In this document: in pieces, positions 1 to 8,715 of the stretch | How positions within the stretch are numbered: position 1 is the stretch's first letter | Layout: each line of letters opens with the position of its first letter | Source: Nocardioides sp. NBC_00368 | GTDB taxonomy: Bacteria; Actinomycetota; Actinomycetes; Propionibacteriales; Nocardioidaceae | Assembly: GCF_036090055.1 (NCBI RefSeq) | Contig: NZ_CP107970.1 | Coordinates: forward strand, 4,156,501-4,220,500 | DNA length: 64,000 nucleotides | Reading direction: 5' to 3' | Translations under genes and position numbers: made by a program | Notes under the pieces: generated by a model | Seen by the model: only the letters and a program-made list of their open reading frames with translations | What the model was told of the DNA's origin: nothing | The model's database searches: none

Positions 1-147
1 GCCACCGGCGACGTAGGCCCAGGCCTCCTTGCTCATCGCCCGGCGGGCAGCGTCGGCCAGCACCGAGGGCTCGGTCGGCACCACGGGACGGTGGCCGAAC
101 AGGCCCTTGCGGAAGATCGCGGACTGCAGGTCTCTGCCGATGCTCAC
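1..147 (-). CDS. FMN-dependent alpha-hydroxy-acid oxidase / lactate 2-monooxygenase, N-terminal fragment (cut by window edge)
   Basis: The first 49 codons are visible, read from a GTG at 147. They include HRPVVPTE and AMSKEAWAYVAGG, which resembles the N-terminus of lactate 2-monooxygenases and related FMN alpha-hydroxy-acid oxidases. These enzymes oxidise L-lactate or similar hydroxy acids in the cytoplasm. The FMN-binding barrel and catalytic His/Arg lie beyond the left edge, so the substrate cannot be judged. A perfect 28-bp inverted repeat lies between this start and the TetR gene upstream. Confidence 0.6.
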   Translation of the reverse strand, partial: MSIGRDLQSAIFRKGLFGHRPVVPTEPSVLADAARRAMSKEAWAYVAGG

Positions 148-188
148 GCCGCGTAGGTTACTGGGTTCTGCCGGTCACCGGCCCGGAT

Positions 189-250
189 GTACGACGGGGA
201 GTTCTGCAGGGGTTACGCGCGGGTAACCCCTGCAGAACTCCCCGTCGTAC
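189..250. repeat. Perfect 28-bp inverted repeat (hairpin element)
   Basis: The arms at 189-216 and 223-250 are exact reverse complements around a 6-nt loop. The element lies 12 bp beyond the tetR stop codon and 41 bp upstream of the oxidase start. It has no T-tract, so it is not a canonical terminator, although a 28-bp stem could still stop transcription or protect a 3' end. Its centre (GGAGTTCTGCAGGGG) loosely resembles the core of the 90-nt palindromic elements elsewhere in this window. Confidence 0.85.
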
Positions 251-262
251 CTCCCTCTCGAC

Positions 263-907
263 TCAGCCGGCGCTGAGCTCGGCTGCGAGGTGCGGCGGCA
301 GCGCGGCGCCGGAGAGGGCGGTGATCAGCCGGTGGCAGCGCTCGGTCATCTCCGCAGGGGTCACCCCGGGGTGATCGAGCCACCAGGTGATCAGCGCATC
401 GACCGCACTCATCCAGACCGCGGTCAGCGCGGAGGCGTCGAGGGGGTCGTCATCGCCCACGAGCCGCATCAGCTCGCCGACGCCCTCGACGGCGAGACGG
501 GTGATCCGGTCGGTGTAGACGGCGCGAGCGGCCGCCACCTCACCGTCGTCGGGCGCCGACGGGTCGAAGAGGAGCCGCCACACCCACGGCTGCGGCTCGA
601 GGGTCCGGAAGAGGCCGTCGAGCGTGCGGAGGCCGCGCTCGAGGCCGACGGAGTCGTCGGCGGCGACCCGCTCCATCTCGGCGGCGAGCGTCTCGGCACC
701 GTAGTTGAAGCTGGCCAGGAAGAGGCCCTCCTTGGAACCGAAGTACTGGTAGACCAGCGGCTTCGAGATGCCGGCGTCGGCGGCGATCGCGGCGACGGAC
801 GCCTTGGCGAACCCGACGGTGCCGAAGGCCTGGCAGGCGGCTAGCACGATCTGCAGCTCGCGGTCGGCGCGTGGGACGCCCTTGGTTCCTGCGTTGGCCC
901 GTGACAT
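263..907 (-). CDS. TetR family transcriptional regulator
   Basis: A 214-residue TetR-type repressor. The N-terminal helix-turn-helix (about residues 15-60) contains GISKPLVYQYFGSKEGLF, the typical recognition-helix region. The C-terminal ligand/dimer domain is not assignable to a ligand. I chose the ATG at 907 over the TTG at 913 because a TAGACT box lies exactly 7 bp upstream, the leaderless arrangement common in this window. It is divergent from a sterol desaturase-like gene, with a 35-bp near-perfect palindrome between them that it very probably binds. Confidence 0.9.
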   Translation of the reverse strand: MSRANAGTKGVPRADRELQIVLAACQAFGTVGFAKASVAAIAADAGISKPLVYQYFGSKEGLFLASFNYGAETLAAEMERVAADDSVGLERGLRTLDGLFRTLEPQPWVWRLLFDPSAPDDGEVAAARAVYTDRITRLAVEGVGELMRLVGDDDPLDASALTAVWMSAVDALITWWLDHPGVTPAEMTERCHRLITALSGAALPPHLAAELSAG

Positions 908-914
908 GCCCAAG

Positions 915-920
915 AGTCTA
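915..920 (-). promoter_or_regulatory. -10 box of the tetR leaderless promoter
   Basis: TAGACT read on the minus strand, 7 bp before the ATG at 907. This implies transcription starts at or next to the start codon. It sits beside the palindromic operator. Confidence 0.5.
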
Positions 921-928
921 GCGGCGGC

Positions 929-963
929 ATATGACCTTGAGGTAACTTACTCCAAGGTCATAT
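929..963. promoter_or_regulatory. TetR operator (imperfect 17-bp inverted repeat)
   Basis: The arms ATATGACCTTGAGGTAA (929-945) and TTACTCCAAGGTCATAT (947-963) pair at 15 of 17 positions around one central base. The site fills the 72-bp region between the divergent tetR and the sterol desaturase-like gene. It is AT-rich compared with its surroundings and would block both promoters when occupied. This is the usual layout for a TetR regulator controlling itself and its divergent neighbour. Confidence 0.85.
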
Positions 964-979
964 CCCTGGGAGGTCCCCC

Positions 980-1870
980 ATGAACGACATGCTCGACCCG
1001 CTCAAGAACCCGTTGACGTACGCCATCCCGTTCTTCGCGCTCTCGATCCTCATCGAGCTGGCAGCACTGAAATGGCTCGACCACGACGACAACCTGGCCG
1101 GTTACGTCTTCAAGGACGCTCGCACCTCGATCCTGATGGGCGCGGGATCGATCGTGTCGATGACCGTCTTCAAGGTGCTGACGTTCGCGGTCTACGCGGC
1201 GATCTTCGCCTACGCGTCGCTGTGGCAGATCCCGGAGACGTGGTGGGGCCTGGCGATCTCGATCGTCGTCGTCGATCTCGCCTACTACTGGAACCACCGC
1301 TTCGTGCACCGGACGCGCGTCGGCTGGGCGGCGCACCAGGCGCACCACTCGAGCGAGTACATGACGTTCGCGACCGCGCTGCGGCAGAAGTGGAACCCGT
1401 GGTTCGAGTTCTTCTTCTTCCTGCCGCTGCCGTTCCTGGGCATCTCACCGGCGGCGATCTACATCGCCTTCTCGATCAACCTGATCTACCAGTTCTTCGT
1501 GCACACCGAGACGATCGGCCGCCTCTGGCGACCGCTGGAGCTCGTGCTCAACACCCCGTCGCACCACCGCGTCCACCACGGCTCCGACCCGGAGTACCTG
1601 GACAAGAACTACGCCGGGATCCTGATCATCTGGGACCGCCTCTTCGGCACGTTCCAGCCGGAGGTCCAGCGCCCGACGTACGGCCTGACCTACAAGGTCG
1701 ACACCTACAACCTTCTCCGCCTGGAGTACGGCGCGTTCCGTGAGCTCTGGAACGACGTACGCAGCGCCGACGGCTGGCGGCTCAAGCTGAGCTATGTGTT
1801 CCGGCCGCCGGGGTGGACGCCGGAGCGCGAATGTTCGTCAAGGTATGCAGATCAGTCTTCACATCCCTAG
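980..1870 (+). CDS. Sterol desaturase / fatty acid hydroxylase family membrane enzyme
   Basis: A 296-residue integral membrane di-iron oxygenase. The histidine clusters of the family are present: HRFVH (106-110), HQAHH (119-123) and HHRVHH (195-200), together with several hydrophobic segments. Such enzymes hydroxylate or desaturate lipids such as sterols, carotenoids or fatty acids; the substrate here is unknown. A strong GGGAGG site precedes the ATG. The last dozen codons (ECSSRYADQSSHP) and the TAG stop come from a 90-nt palindromic element, so the natural C-terminus was probably altered by that insertion. It is controlled by the divergent TetR. Confidence 0.88.
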   Translation: MNDMLDPLKNPLTYAIPFFALSILIELAALKWLDHDDNLAGYVFKDARTSILMGAGSIVSMTVFKVLTFAVYAAIFAYASLWQIPETWWGLAISIVVVDLAYYWNHRFVHRTRVGWAAHQAHHSSEYMTFATALRQKWNPWFEFFFFLPLPFLGISPAAIYIAFSINLIYQFFVHTETIGRLWRPLELVLNTPSHHRVHHGSDPEYLDKNYAGILIIWDRLFGTFQPEVQRPTYGLTYKVDTYNLLRLEYGAFRELWNDVRSADGWRLKLSYVFRPPGWTPERECSSRYADQSSHP

Positions 1871-1920
1871 TGGAGCTCCGCTAGGGATGTGACGGTTCGG
1901 CTGCATACCTAGACGAACAT
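1831..1920. repeat. 90-nt palindromic element, copy 1
   Basis: The outer arms 1831-1850 and 1901-1920 pair with one mismatch. Inner arms 1860-1870 and 1881-1891 (CACATCCCTAG / CTAGGGATGTG) pair perfectly around GGAGCTCC. The element is collinear with the copy at 13901-13990, which has the same length and an identical right arm. It contains the stop codon of the preceding desaturase-like gene and faces the convergent gene ending at 1929, so it may also act as a bidirectional terminator. Confidence 0.85.
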
Positions 1921-1928
1921 CCAGGCCG

Positions 1929-2522
1929 TCAGGCCGACCGGCGTCGCCCCAGAATCATCACGATGATCAGGCCGAGCAGGCCGACGACGACGAGCACGAC
2001 CCCCGGGGCGGCGACCTCGACGAGCTTCGCGCCCTCGGGGGACGCCGGCTCGCTGAAGCTCACCTGCTGAGGCTCGGGGGCGATCGCCTCCGGGAACTCC
2101 TTGGCGATCTCGGCCTGGAGCTTGTCGGTGTATTCCTCGACACGCGGCGAGCTGCCGGCGGCGAGGATCGTGTCGCCCTTCTGCTGCACGAAGAAGTAGT
2201 AGTCCTCGTTGGCGGTCAGCGACTTCCGCTGGCACGGCCCGGTGTTGAGGGTGACCTGCAGGTTGCTGCCGCTGATGACGCCCTTGAGCGCCTTGACGAC
2301 GGTCACGGGGTAGACGACCGGGCCGCCCTTCCGGGTGGCCTTGCCGGGGCCGGTCACCCGCGCGTGGAAGACCAGCGGCTCCTTGACCGCGTCGCTGAGC
2401 TTGAACGCGGGGCACTTCGCGGGGGCCGTCACCGGGGCCGCGGAGGCGGGGGCTGGGCTCGTCGTGACCACGGCTGTCACCGCAAGAGCGAGGGCAGCGA
2501 GGAACTGGGGGACGCGGCGCAT
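1929..2522 (-). CDS. Exported protein with C-terminal membrane anchor, possible NTR/TIMP-like fold
   Basis: Starting at the ATG at 2522 (MRRVPQFLAA) the protein has a Sec signal peptide ending near ASAAP, an extracytoplasmic domain of about 130 residues, a hydrophobic helix (VVLVVVGLLGLIIVMIL) and a basic tail (GRRRSA). The exported part has two cysteines, a V-x-V-x-x-x-x-K-G strand pattern and a YYFFV segment, reminiscent of netrin/TIMP-like domains. That similarity is weak. The upstream in-frame ATG at 2543 would overlap the HAD gene, so I preferred 2522. Function unknown. Confidence 0.7.
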   Translation of the reverse strand: MRRVPQFLAALALAVTAVVTTSPAPASAAPVTAPAKCPAFKLSDAVKEPLVFHARVTGPGKATRKGGPVVYPVTVVKALKGVISGSNLQVTLNTGPCQRKSLTANEDYYFFVQQKGDTILAAGSSPRVEEYTDKLQAEIAKEFPEAIAPEPQQVSFSEPASPEGAKLVEVAAPGVVLVVVGLLGLIIVMILGRRRSA

Positions 2523-2539
2523 GGCGAAGATCAAACCAG

Positions 2540-3340
2540 TCACAGGCCGAAGACTCCAGCCAGGACCAGCGCGACACCGTCATCTTCGTGCCCGGGCGCG
2601 AGATGTGACGCGCACTCGACCACGCTCGGGTGGGCGTCCGCCATGGCGTACGACGTCCCTGCCCAGGTCAGCATCGGCAGGTCGTTGGGCATGTCGCCGA
2701 AGGCGATCACGTCGGTCGCGGAGATCCCGAGCTCGGTGCAGACCAGCTCCAGCGTCGAGGCCTTGGTGACCCCGGGAGCGCTGATCTCGAGCAGCGGGAA
2801 CGAGGAGTGGGTGACGTTGACCCGGTCACCGACGGCTGCCACCGCGGCCGCGAGCAGCTCGTCGGCGTCATCGTCGTCGTGGCGCCGGGCCAGCAGCTTG
2901 ATCAGCGGCTCGTCGGCGAGCTCCTCGATCGGTGCGACCCGCCTGGCGGGCCGGAGGGCGTCGGAGGTGTGGGTCGCGAACGCCGGCTCGCACGACCAGC
3001 CCTCGAGCGACTCGGTCGCGAAGACGAGGCCGGGCAGGTCGGCGGCCAGCGTCGCCGCCACCTCGGCGGTCAGGGCGGGCTCGATCAGACGGGTGAGCCG
3101 CGGCTGATCGGTGGCGACGTCCCAGACCAGCGCACCGTTGGACACGATCGCCAGGCCGACGCTGCCGATGTGCTCGAAGAGCTCACGGGTCCAGCGCAGC
3201 GGCCGGCCGGTCACGAAGATGACCGGCACGCCGATCTCCTCGAGCTTCACGAGTACGTCACGGGTGAAGTCCGAGACCGAGCCGTCCGCTCTGACCAACG
3301 TGCCGTCCAGGTCGGTGGCGACGAGCTTCGGCGTACTCAT
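2540..3340 (-). CDS. HAD-superfamily IIB (Cof-type) phosphatase
   Basis: A 266-residue cytoplasmic phosphohydrolase of the Cof subclass. Motif I is DLDGTLV at the N-terminus, followed by FVTGRP (motif II), a lysine in the PLIKLL region, and GDMPNDLPML (motif IV). These enzymes dephosphorylate sugar phosphates or nucleotides; the substrate cannot be inferred. The ATG overlaps the stop of the upstream GNAT gene (ATGA), so the two are translationally coupled. Confidence 0.88.
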   Translation of the reverse strand: MSTPKLVATDLDGTLVRADGSVSDFTRDVLVKLEEIGVPVIFVTGRPLRWTRELFEHIGSVGLAIVSNGALVWDVATDQPRLTRLIEPALTAEVAATLAADLPGLVFATESLEGWSCEPAFATHTSDALRPARRVAPIEELADEPLIKLLARRHDDDDADELLAAAVAAVGDRVNVTHSSFPLLEISAPGVTKASTLELVCTELGISATDVIAFGDMPNDLPMLTWAGTSYAMADAHPSVVECASHLAPGHEDDGVALVLAGVFGL

Positions 3341-3858
3341 TCCTTCATTCTGCCACCGGGCACCGGCCGGGCCATCACCAGATGCCCGTCCTCGTCGGCG
3401 CCACGGAGCTCGGTGAACCCGCACTTGGCGAGCACACGGAGGCTGGCCGCGTTGGTGGGTTCGACAGAGGCCCGGATGCGTACGCCCTGCTCGTCGGCGC
3501 ACGCGAGCAGCCCCCTGAGCGCCTCGGTCGCGAAACCCCAGCCGCGGGCCTCCTCGACCAGGCCGTAGCCGACCTCGGTCTCCGGGGTGCCGTCGGACGC
3601 GGCGTCGGGCGGTCCGAAGAAGCCGATCGAGCCGAGCACGGTGCCGTTGCGCACGATGTAGCGGGAGCTCCACGGGTCGCCCTCGACCCACATGGTCGCC
3701 GCGTCGCGATCGTCCACGCGCGGGAACTGCGGGTGCCAGCACTGCGGGCGGCCGAGGTCGCCGTTCGTGTCACGGATGGCATCGACGTCGGCGCGGTTCC
3801 ACAGCGGCAGCGCCAGCCGCTCGGTGAGGATGGTGGTGGGAAGAGTCACGAGCGCCAA
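3337..3858 (-). CDS. GNAT family N-acetyltransferase
   Basis: A 173-residue acetyltransferase of the RimJ/RimL-like GNAT group. It shows the TERLALPLW start, GSIGFFG, EVGYGLVEEARGWGFATEAL (acetyl-CoA loop) and EPTNAASLRVLAKCGF. It transfers an acetyl group from acetyl-CoA to an unidentified amine. It overlaps the downstream HAD gene by four bases. Confidence 0.88.
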   Translation of the reverse strand: MALVTLPTTILTERLALPLWNRADVDAIRDTNGDLGRPQCWHPQFPRVDDRDAATMWVEGDPWSSRYIVRNGTVLGSIGFFGPPDAASDGTPETEVGYGLVEEARGWGFATEALRGLLACADEQGVRIRASVEPTNAASLRVLAKCGFTELRGADEDGHLVMARPVPGGRMKE

Positions 3859-3877
3859 GACTCTCAGAACAGCAATC

Positions 3878-4735
3878 TCAGAACCAGCGGGAGAGTTCCA
3901 GCGCCGCGCCGTCGTCGGCGACGTGGGCGGTCACCGCGTCGGCGATCTCCTGGACGACATCGGGAGCGTTGCCCATGGCCACTCCGCGGCCGGCCCACTC
4001 GAGCATCTCGACGTCGTTGCGTCCGTCGCCGATGGCGAGTACGTCGGCGGGCTCGAGGTCGAGCTGGTCGCAGACGTAGGAGAGGCCCGATGCCTTGGAG
4101 ACGCCGACCGGGGTGAGGTCGAGCCAGGCGGTGTAGCCGACGACGTAGTCGATGCCGTGCAGACCGAGCTCGCGGCCGAGGGCGAGGAAGTCCTCAGGCG
4201 TTGCGTCGGGGTCGCGGATGATCACGCGGGAGACCGGCTCGGCGACCATCTCCTCGATCGGGGCGATCAGGTGGGCGCCGTCGAGCTCACCCTCGGGGAA
4301 CGGCCGGTTGAACCGGTAGCCCAGGCCTCGGTTCTCCACCGCGACCAGGACGTTCGGACGTCGTTCCATGATCTTCTCGACCGCGGCGCGAGCGTCGAAG
4401 GTCTCCTCGTGCACCACGTCCACCGGCGGGTAGCGGAGCACCACCGCACCGTTGGACGCGACGATCCACAAGCGCTCCGCACCCTCGTCCGGAAGCCCGA
4501 GCAGGTCGGCGATCCCGGTCATCGAGTGGGCCGAGCGGCCCGAGGAGAGCACCACGTGCGCCCCGGCGTCGTACGCCCGGCGGACCGCGTCGCGCACCTT
4601 GTCCGAGAGTGCCTCGGAGGTCGTGCCGGTGCCCTCGATCCAGCGCAGCAGGGTGCCGTCGATGTCGAGCGCGACGAGCTTCGGGTGCCAGGCGGCCTCG
4701 CCCGGCCGCGCGGTGCTGCTCTCGGTCGTGCTCAC
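3878..4735 (-). CDS. HAD-superfamily IIB (Cof-type) phosphatase
   Basis: A second Cof-like phosphatase, 285 residues. Motif I is DIDGTLLRW, motif II LSSGRS, and motif IV GDGRNDVEML near the C-terminus. The GTG at 4735 overlaps the serS stop (GTGA), so translation is probably coupled to serS. The open frame extends further upstream but only antisense to conserved serS codons. Substrate unknown; a link to serine or seryl-tRNA metabolism is suggested only by position. Confidence 0.88.
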   Translation of the reverse strand: MSTTESSTARPGEAAWHPKLVALDIDGTLLRWIEGTGTTSEALSDKVRDAVRRAYDAGAHVVLSSGRSAHSMTGIADLLGLPDEGAERLWIVASNGAVVLRYPPVDVVHEETFDARAAVEKIMERRPNVLVAVENRGLGYRFNRPFPEGELDGAHLIAPIEEMVAEPVSRVIIRDPDATPEDFLALGRELGLHGIDYVVGYTAWLDLTPVGVSKASGLSYVCDQLDLEPADVLAIGDGRNDVEMLEWAGRGVAMGNAPDVVQEIADAVTAHVADDGAALELSRWF

Positions 4736-6003
4736 TTCTGGATCGGCTCCAGGACCTCGCGCCCGAGCCACTTCTGCAGCGCCTTCGGCACCCGCACCGA
4801 CCCGTCGGCCTGCTGGTGGGTCTCCAGGACGGCGACGATGGCGCGGGTGATCGCGGTCAGCGTGCCGTTGAGGGTGGCGACCGGGGTGGTGCCGCTCTCG
4901 GTACGCGCCCGGATGTCGAGGCGGCGTGCCTGGAAGGTGGTGCAGTTGGACGCCGAGGTGAGCTCGCGGTACTTCCCCTGCGTGGGGATCCACGCCTCGC
5001 AGTCGAACTTCCGCAGCGCGCTCGGACCGAGGTCGCCCGCGGCGACGTCGATGACCTGATAGGCCAGCTCCAGCTTGTCCAGGAACGCCTTCTCCCACTC
5101 GAGGAGACGCTGGTGCTCTGCGTACGACTCCTCGACGGTGGTGTAGACGAACATCTCCACCTTCTCGAACTGGTGGACCCGGATGATGCCCTTGGTGTCC
5201 TTGCCCGCCGAGCCGGCCTCCTTGCGGAAGCACGACGAGAAGGCGGCGTAGCGGCGCGGCAGGGTCTCGGGGTCGAGGATCTCGTCGGCGTGGTAGGCCG
5301 CCATCGGCACCTCGGAGGTGCCGACGAGGTAGAGGTCGTCGTCCTCGATCTTGTAGACGCCGTCGTCGACCTGGTCGAGGAAGCCGGTGCCCTCCATCGC
5401 CTCCGGGCGCACCAGCGCAGGCGCGATGACCTGGGTGAACCCGGCCTCGCGGGCCTGCTCCATCGCCAGGTTGATCAGCGCGAACTCCAGCTCGGCGCCC
5501 ACGCCGGTCAGGAAGTAGAAGCGGCTGCCCGAGACCTTGGCGCCACGCTCGAGGTCGATCGCGCCGAGCATCTTGCCGAGCTCGACGTGGTCGCGCGGCT
5601 CGAAGCCCTCGGCCTCGAAGTCGCGCGGCTTGCCGACCGTCTCGATCACGACGAAGTCGTCCTCACCGCCGGCCGGGGCGTCGTCGGCGAGGTTGGGAAT
5701 GCCCTTGAGGGCCTTCTTCCACTCCTCCTCGGCAACGTTCTGCGCCGCCTCGGCCTCCTTCACCGCGACCGCGAGGTCCTTCACCTGAGCCAGGAGCTCC
5801 TGCTTCTCCTCACCCTTGGCCTGAGCGACCTTCTTGCCCATCTGCTTCTGCTCGGCCCGCTTGGCCTCGAAGTCCGCGATCGCCGCCCGGCGAGCGCTGT
5901 CCGCGGACAGCGCCCGGTCCACCACGTCGGAGGACGCGCCGCGGCGCTCCTGCGAGGCACGTACGCGGTCGGGGTCTTCGCGGAGGATGCGCGGGTCGAT
6001 CAT
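4732..6003 (-). CDS. serS: Serine--tRNA ligase
   Basis: A 423-residue class II aminoacyl-tRNA synthetase charging tRNA-Ser (and tRNA-Sec where present). It starts MIDPRILREDPD and has an N-terminal coiled coil of about 90 residues (the tRNA-binding arm). Class II motif 2 is FRKEAGSAGKDTKGIIRVHQ and motif 3 is TLNGTLTAITRAIVAVLE. Length and order are normal. A TAGCCT box lies 6 bp before the ATG, suggesting a leaderless transcript. It heads the serS-HAD pair. Confidence 0.97.
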   Translation of the reverse strand: MIDPRILREDPDRVRASQERRGASSDVVDRALSADSARRAAIADFEAKRAEQKQMGKKVAQAKGEEKQELLAQVKDLAVAVKEAEAAQNVAEEEWKKALKGIPNLADDAPAGGEDDFVVIETVGKPRDFEAEGFEPRDHVELGKMLGAIDLERGAKVSGSRFYFLTGVGAELEFALINLAMEQAREAGFTQVIAPALVRPEAMEGTGFLDQVDDGVYKIEDDDLYLVGTSEVPMAAYHADEILDPETLPRRYAAFSSCFRKEAGSAGKDTKGIIRVHQFEKVEMFVYTTVEESYAEHQRLLEWEKAFLDKLELAYQVIDVAAGDLGPSALRKFDCEAWIPTQGKYRELTSASNCTTFQARRLDIRARTESGTTPVATLNGTLTAITRAIVAVLETHQQADGSVRVPKALQKWLGREVLEPIQK

Positions 6004-6009
6004 GCGGCA

Positions 6010-6015
6010 AGGCTA
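6010..6015 (-). promoter_or_regulatory. -10 box of the serS leaderless promoter
   Basis: TAGCCT on the minus strand, 6 bp upstream of the serS ATG, with no Shine-Dalgarno sequence between them. Confidence 0.45.
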
Positions 6016-6072
6016 GTCGACTCGAGCCCTCCGATCACTTCGGTATCGAGCTGTCGCGGTGAACAGTCAGAG

Positions 6073-8556
6073 TCAGCTGGAGATGTAGTCGCGCCCGGGG
6101 CCGCCGGAGGTGTAGTCACGGCCGGGGCCACCGTAGAGGCGATCGGCGCCGTCCCCGCCGTAGAGCTTGTCCGGCCCGTCGCCACCGTAGAGCTTGTCTC
6201 CGCCCGCGCCGCCGTAGATGACATCAGCCCCGCCACCACCGGTGATCGTGTTCGCCGAAGCGTTGCCCCTGAGCACGTCGGCCCGCGACGTGCCGACGAG
6301 CTTCTCCACGTACGAGATCCGCTCCTTGCCGGCACCCGTGCTCTGCGCAAGCGCGGTGGCGAGCGAGACACGTACGCCGACGCCCACGTTGGCATAGCTG
6401 ATCGTGTCCGATCCCGACCCTCCGTTGACGGTGTCGTCGCCATGCCCGGGGAAGATCGTGTCGTTGCCGCCACCGCCGCTGATGACGTTGCGGCCGGAGG
6501 TGCCGACCAGGCGGTCGGCATACGAGCTGCCGATGATGTTCTCGACCTGGGTGACCGTCTCGGTCCCGGAGCCGCCGGTGCTCTGCGCGGCGGTCGTGGC
6601 CAGGCTCAGGCGTACGTTGATCGAACCCTGATAGCTGATCGTGTCCGTGCCGGTCCCACCGATGACCGTGTCGCTGCTGTCGCCAGGCGAGAGGGTGTCG
6701 TTGCCACTGCCGCCGTCCATCCGGTCGTTGCCGTAGTTGCCGTTGAGCCGGTCGTTGCCGCTGCCACCTGTGATCCGATCGCTTCCGGTGGATCCGGTGA
6801 GGGTGTCGTCACCGTCGACGCCGCTGATCGTGTCGTTGCCCAGCTCGCCGTCGACGACATCGTTCCCGGCGCCACCGGAAATGGTGTCGTTCCCGAAGCC
6901 TGCCGTGATCCGGTCGCTTCCGTCACCGCCGTCGATGACGTCATCGCCGCCGACCTCTGGGCTCCAGTAGTCGTGGTCACCGTAGATCCGGTCAGCGCCT
7001 CCCCTGCCACGGATCGTGTCCCGGCCATCGGCGCCGACAAGGGTGTCATTGCCCGCCCCACCTTCGATGAGGTCGTTCCCGGGGCCGCCGTTGATTCGGT
7101 TCCAGGCAGCGGCGCCGTAGATCTTGTCGTCTCCCGCTCCGCCTTCGGCATCGAGCGAGGTCGGGCCGCCGTAGATGGTGTCGTTGCCGCCATCTCCATA
7201 GACGGAGCCGCCGATGTCACCCACGCGAAGAACATCGTTGCCGTCGTTGCCGTGAGCGACCGAGGAGGACCTCCCGCCGAGCGTGATCGCGTCGTCGCCG
7301 GCACCCCCGAGGATGCTGGCCGCTCCGTCCCCGTTGCTGAGGGTGTCGTTGCCGTCACCGCCCTGGATGATGTCGAGGTCCCGATCGCCACCAGTGATGT
7401 TGTCGTGTCCGCCGTCCCCGAACAGCTGATCGTAGTCGTTCGAGCCGTTCCCACTCGGCTTGATCGTGTCGTCTCCGGCATCGCCGTGAACGACGTCTTC
7501 TCCGTCACCATCGCTCAGCGTGTCGTTGCCGGCGCCGCCGCCGACCGCATCATTGCCGGCGCCGCCATCGATGATGTCGTCTCCCGCGCCCGCGTCAACA
7601 CGGTCGTCACCGTTGCTGGCCTTGATCGTGTCGTCACCTTCGGTGCCGCTGATCCGGTCGGCGTGATCCGTGCCGACCACGGACTCGAATCCGACCATGC
7701 TGGCTCCCCAGCTGGTAGCGCCGGACGCCATGTCGAGCTCGATGCCTGTCGCCGACGAGGTGAAGTCGATATCAGGACCGAGGTCGAGTTCGTCCACCGC
7801 CATGTCAGCGGAACCAGCGTCGATGGCATCCCCAGCGGCGTCCAAGTCCTTCACGATGATGTAGTCCGCACCTCCACCGCCGAGCAGAGTGTCAGCGTCC
7901 GCCCCGCCCTTCAGGTAGTCGTCACCGGCACCGCCCTCGACGAGGTCGACTCCCCCGCCACCCTCGAGGATGTCGTCATCGTCCGCGCCGTAGAGCCGAT
8001 CGTCTCCGGCACCGCCGGCTGCGTAGTCGTCGGCGGGGCCACCGAAGAACGTGTCAGCGCCGTCCTGGCCGCTGAAGGCGCTGCGCGTGGACCCCGCATA
8101 GAACATATCGTCGCCGTCACCTCCCTTGGCGGCGAGGAAGCCGAGCCCTGGCTGCCTGCCGGCGTGGATGACGTCATTTCCAGGACCCGCGGAGAGCGTG
8201 TAGAAGTCGCCGCTGATCGTGTCGTTGCCGGCACCTGCGTCCACCCGGTTGCCGTAGCGGGGGTGAATCGTGTCGTCGCCCGACCCCCCGACGATGTTTG
8301 CAGTGCCCTCGCCCTGGACGCAGACCGTGTCGTTGCCCGCCAGCGCATCGACGGCCATACCTGCCGGCACTGAGATCACATCGTCACCATCGGTCGCGAC
8401 CTGACCCTCGACGGCGAGGTCGACGGTGACGGGCTTGCCGCCGCACTCACCCTCCGTCGCAGCAGCCGAGCCGGCGAGGAGGCCACCGACGCCGAGGGCG
8501 ACGGCGGGGACGGACAAGAGCCCGAGAAGGGCGTACGAGGACACGCGAGAGCGCAT
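6073..8556 (-). CDS. Secreted RTX-type calcium-binding repeat protein
   Basis: An 827-residue exported protein. A signal peptide (hydrophobic stretch LLGLLSVPAVALGVGGLLAG, cleavage near AAA-TE) is followed by many hemolysin-type GGxGxDxLx nonapeptides, for example GGAGNDTLVG and GGDGPDKLYGG, spread over almost the whole length. Such repeats form calcium-binding parallel beta-rolls that fold outside the cell. Two non-repeat spacers each contain RLSLAT/RVSLAT and TGG..T or TGAG..R, a typical spacer between RTX blocks. No enzymatic domain was recognised, so a surface or matrix role is likely but unproven. It is separated by 160 bp from the divergent PAP2-kinase gene. Confidence 0.93.
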   Translation of the reverse strand: MRSRVSSYALLGLLSVPAVALGVGGLLAGSAAATEGECGGKPVTVDLAVEGQVATDGDDVISVPAGMAVDALAGNDTVCVQGEGTANIVGGSGDDTIHPRYGNRVDAGAGNDTISGDFYTLSAGPGNDVIHAGRQPGLGFLAAKGGDGDDMFYAGSTRSAFSGQDGADTFFGGPADDYAAGGAGDDRLYGADDDDILEGGGGVDLVEGGAGDDYLKGGADADTLLGGGGADYIIVKDLDAAGDAIDAGSADMAVDELDLGPDIDFTSSATGIELDMASGATSWGASMVGFESVVGTDHADRISGTEGDDTIKASNGDDRVDAGAGDDIIDGGAGNDAVGGGAGNDTLSDGDGEDVVHGDAGDDTIKPSGNGSNDYDQLFGDGGHDNITGGDRDLDIIQGGDGNDTLSNGDGAASILGGAGDDAITLGGRSSSVAHGNDGNDVLRVGDIGGSVYGDGGNDTIYGGPTSLDAEGGAGDDKIYGAAAWNRINGGPGNDLIEGGAGNDTLVGADGRDTIRGRGGADRIYGDHDYWSPEVGGDDVIDGGDGSDRITAGFGNDTISGGAGNDVVDGELGNDTISGVDGDDTLTGSTGSDRITGGSGNDRLNGNYGNDRMDGGSGNDTLSPGDSSDTVIGGTGTDTISYQGSINVRLSLATTAAQSTGGSGTETVTQVENIIGSSYADRLVGTSGRNVISGGGGNDTIFPGHGDDTVNGGSGSDTISYANVGVGVRVSLATALAQSTGAGKERISYVEKLVGTSRADVLRGNASANTITGGGGADVIYGGAGGDKLYGGDGPDKLYGGDGADRLYGGPGRDYTSGGPGRDYISS

Positions 8557-8715
8557 GAGAGAGACCTCACAACGATGAAGGACCGAGGGATGCCGACGCC
8601 GACCCGAATCACGCGCGGATAGCGAAGGTTAGCGCTGACAACCGGGTGCTGCCTCGGCTTTTGACCAGTCCGTTCATTCACTGTGTGGAAGCCGTTTCGC
8701 GCATACTGACTCATC

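Noticed and set aside
6100..8300. Short regularly spaced repeats that could suggest a CRISPR array or minisatellite
   Set aside because: The periodicity is 27 bp, matching degenerate GGxGxDxLx codons of the RTX protein; there are no constant repeats with unique spacers.
4609..8373. A 1254-codon open frame on the plus strand opposite serS and the RTX gene
   Set aside because: It has no domain, is dominated by V/D/A/R repeats mirroring the antisense of RTX nonapeptides, and overlaps two well-supported genes.
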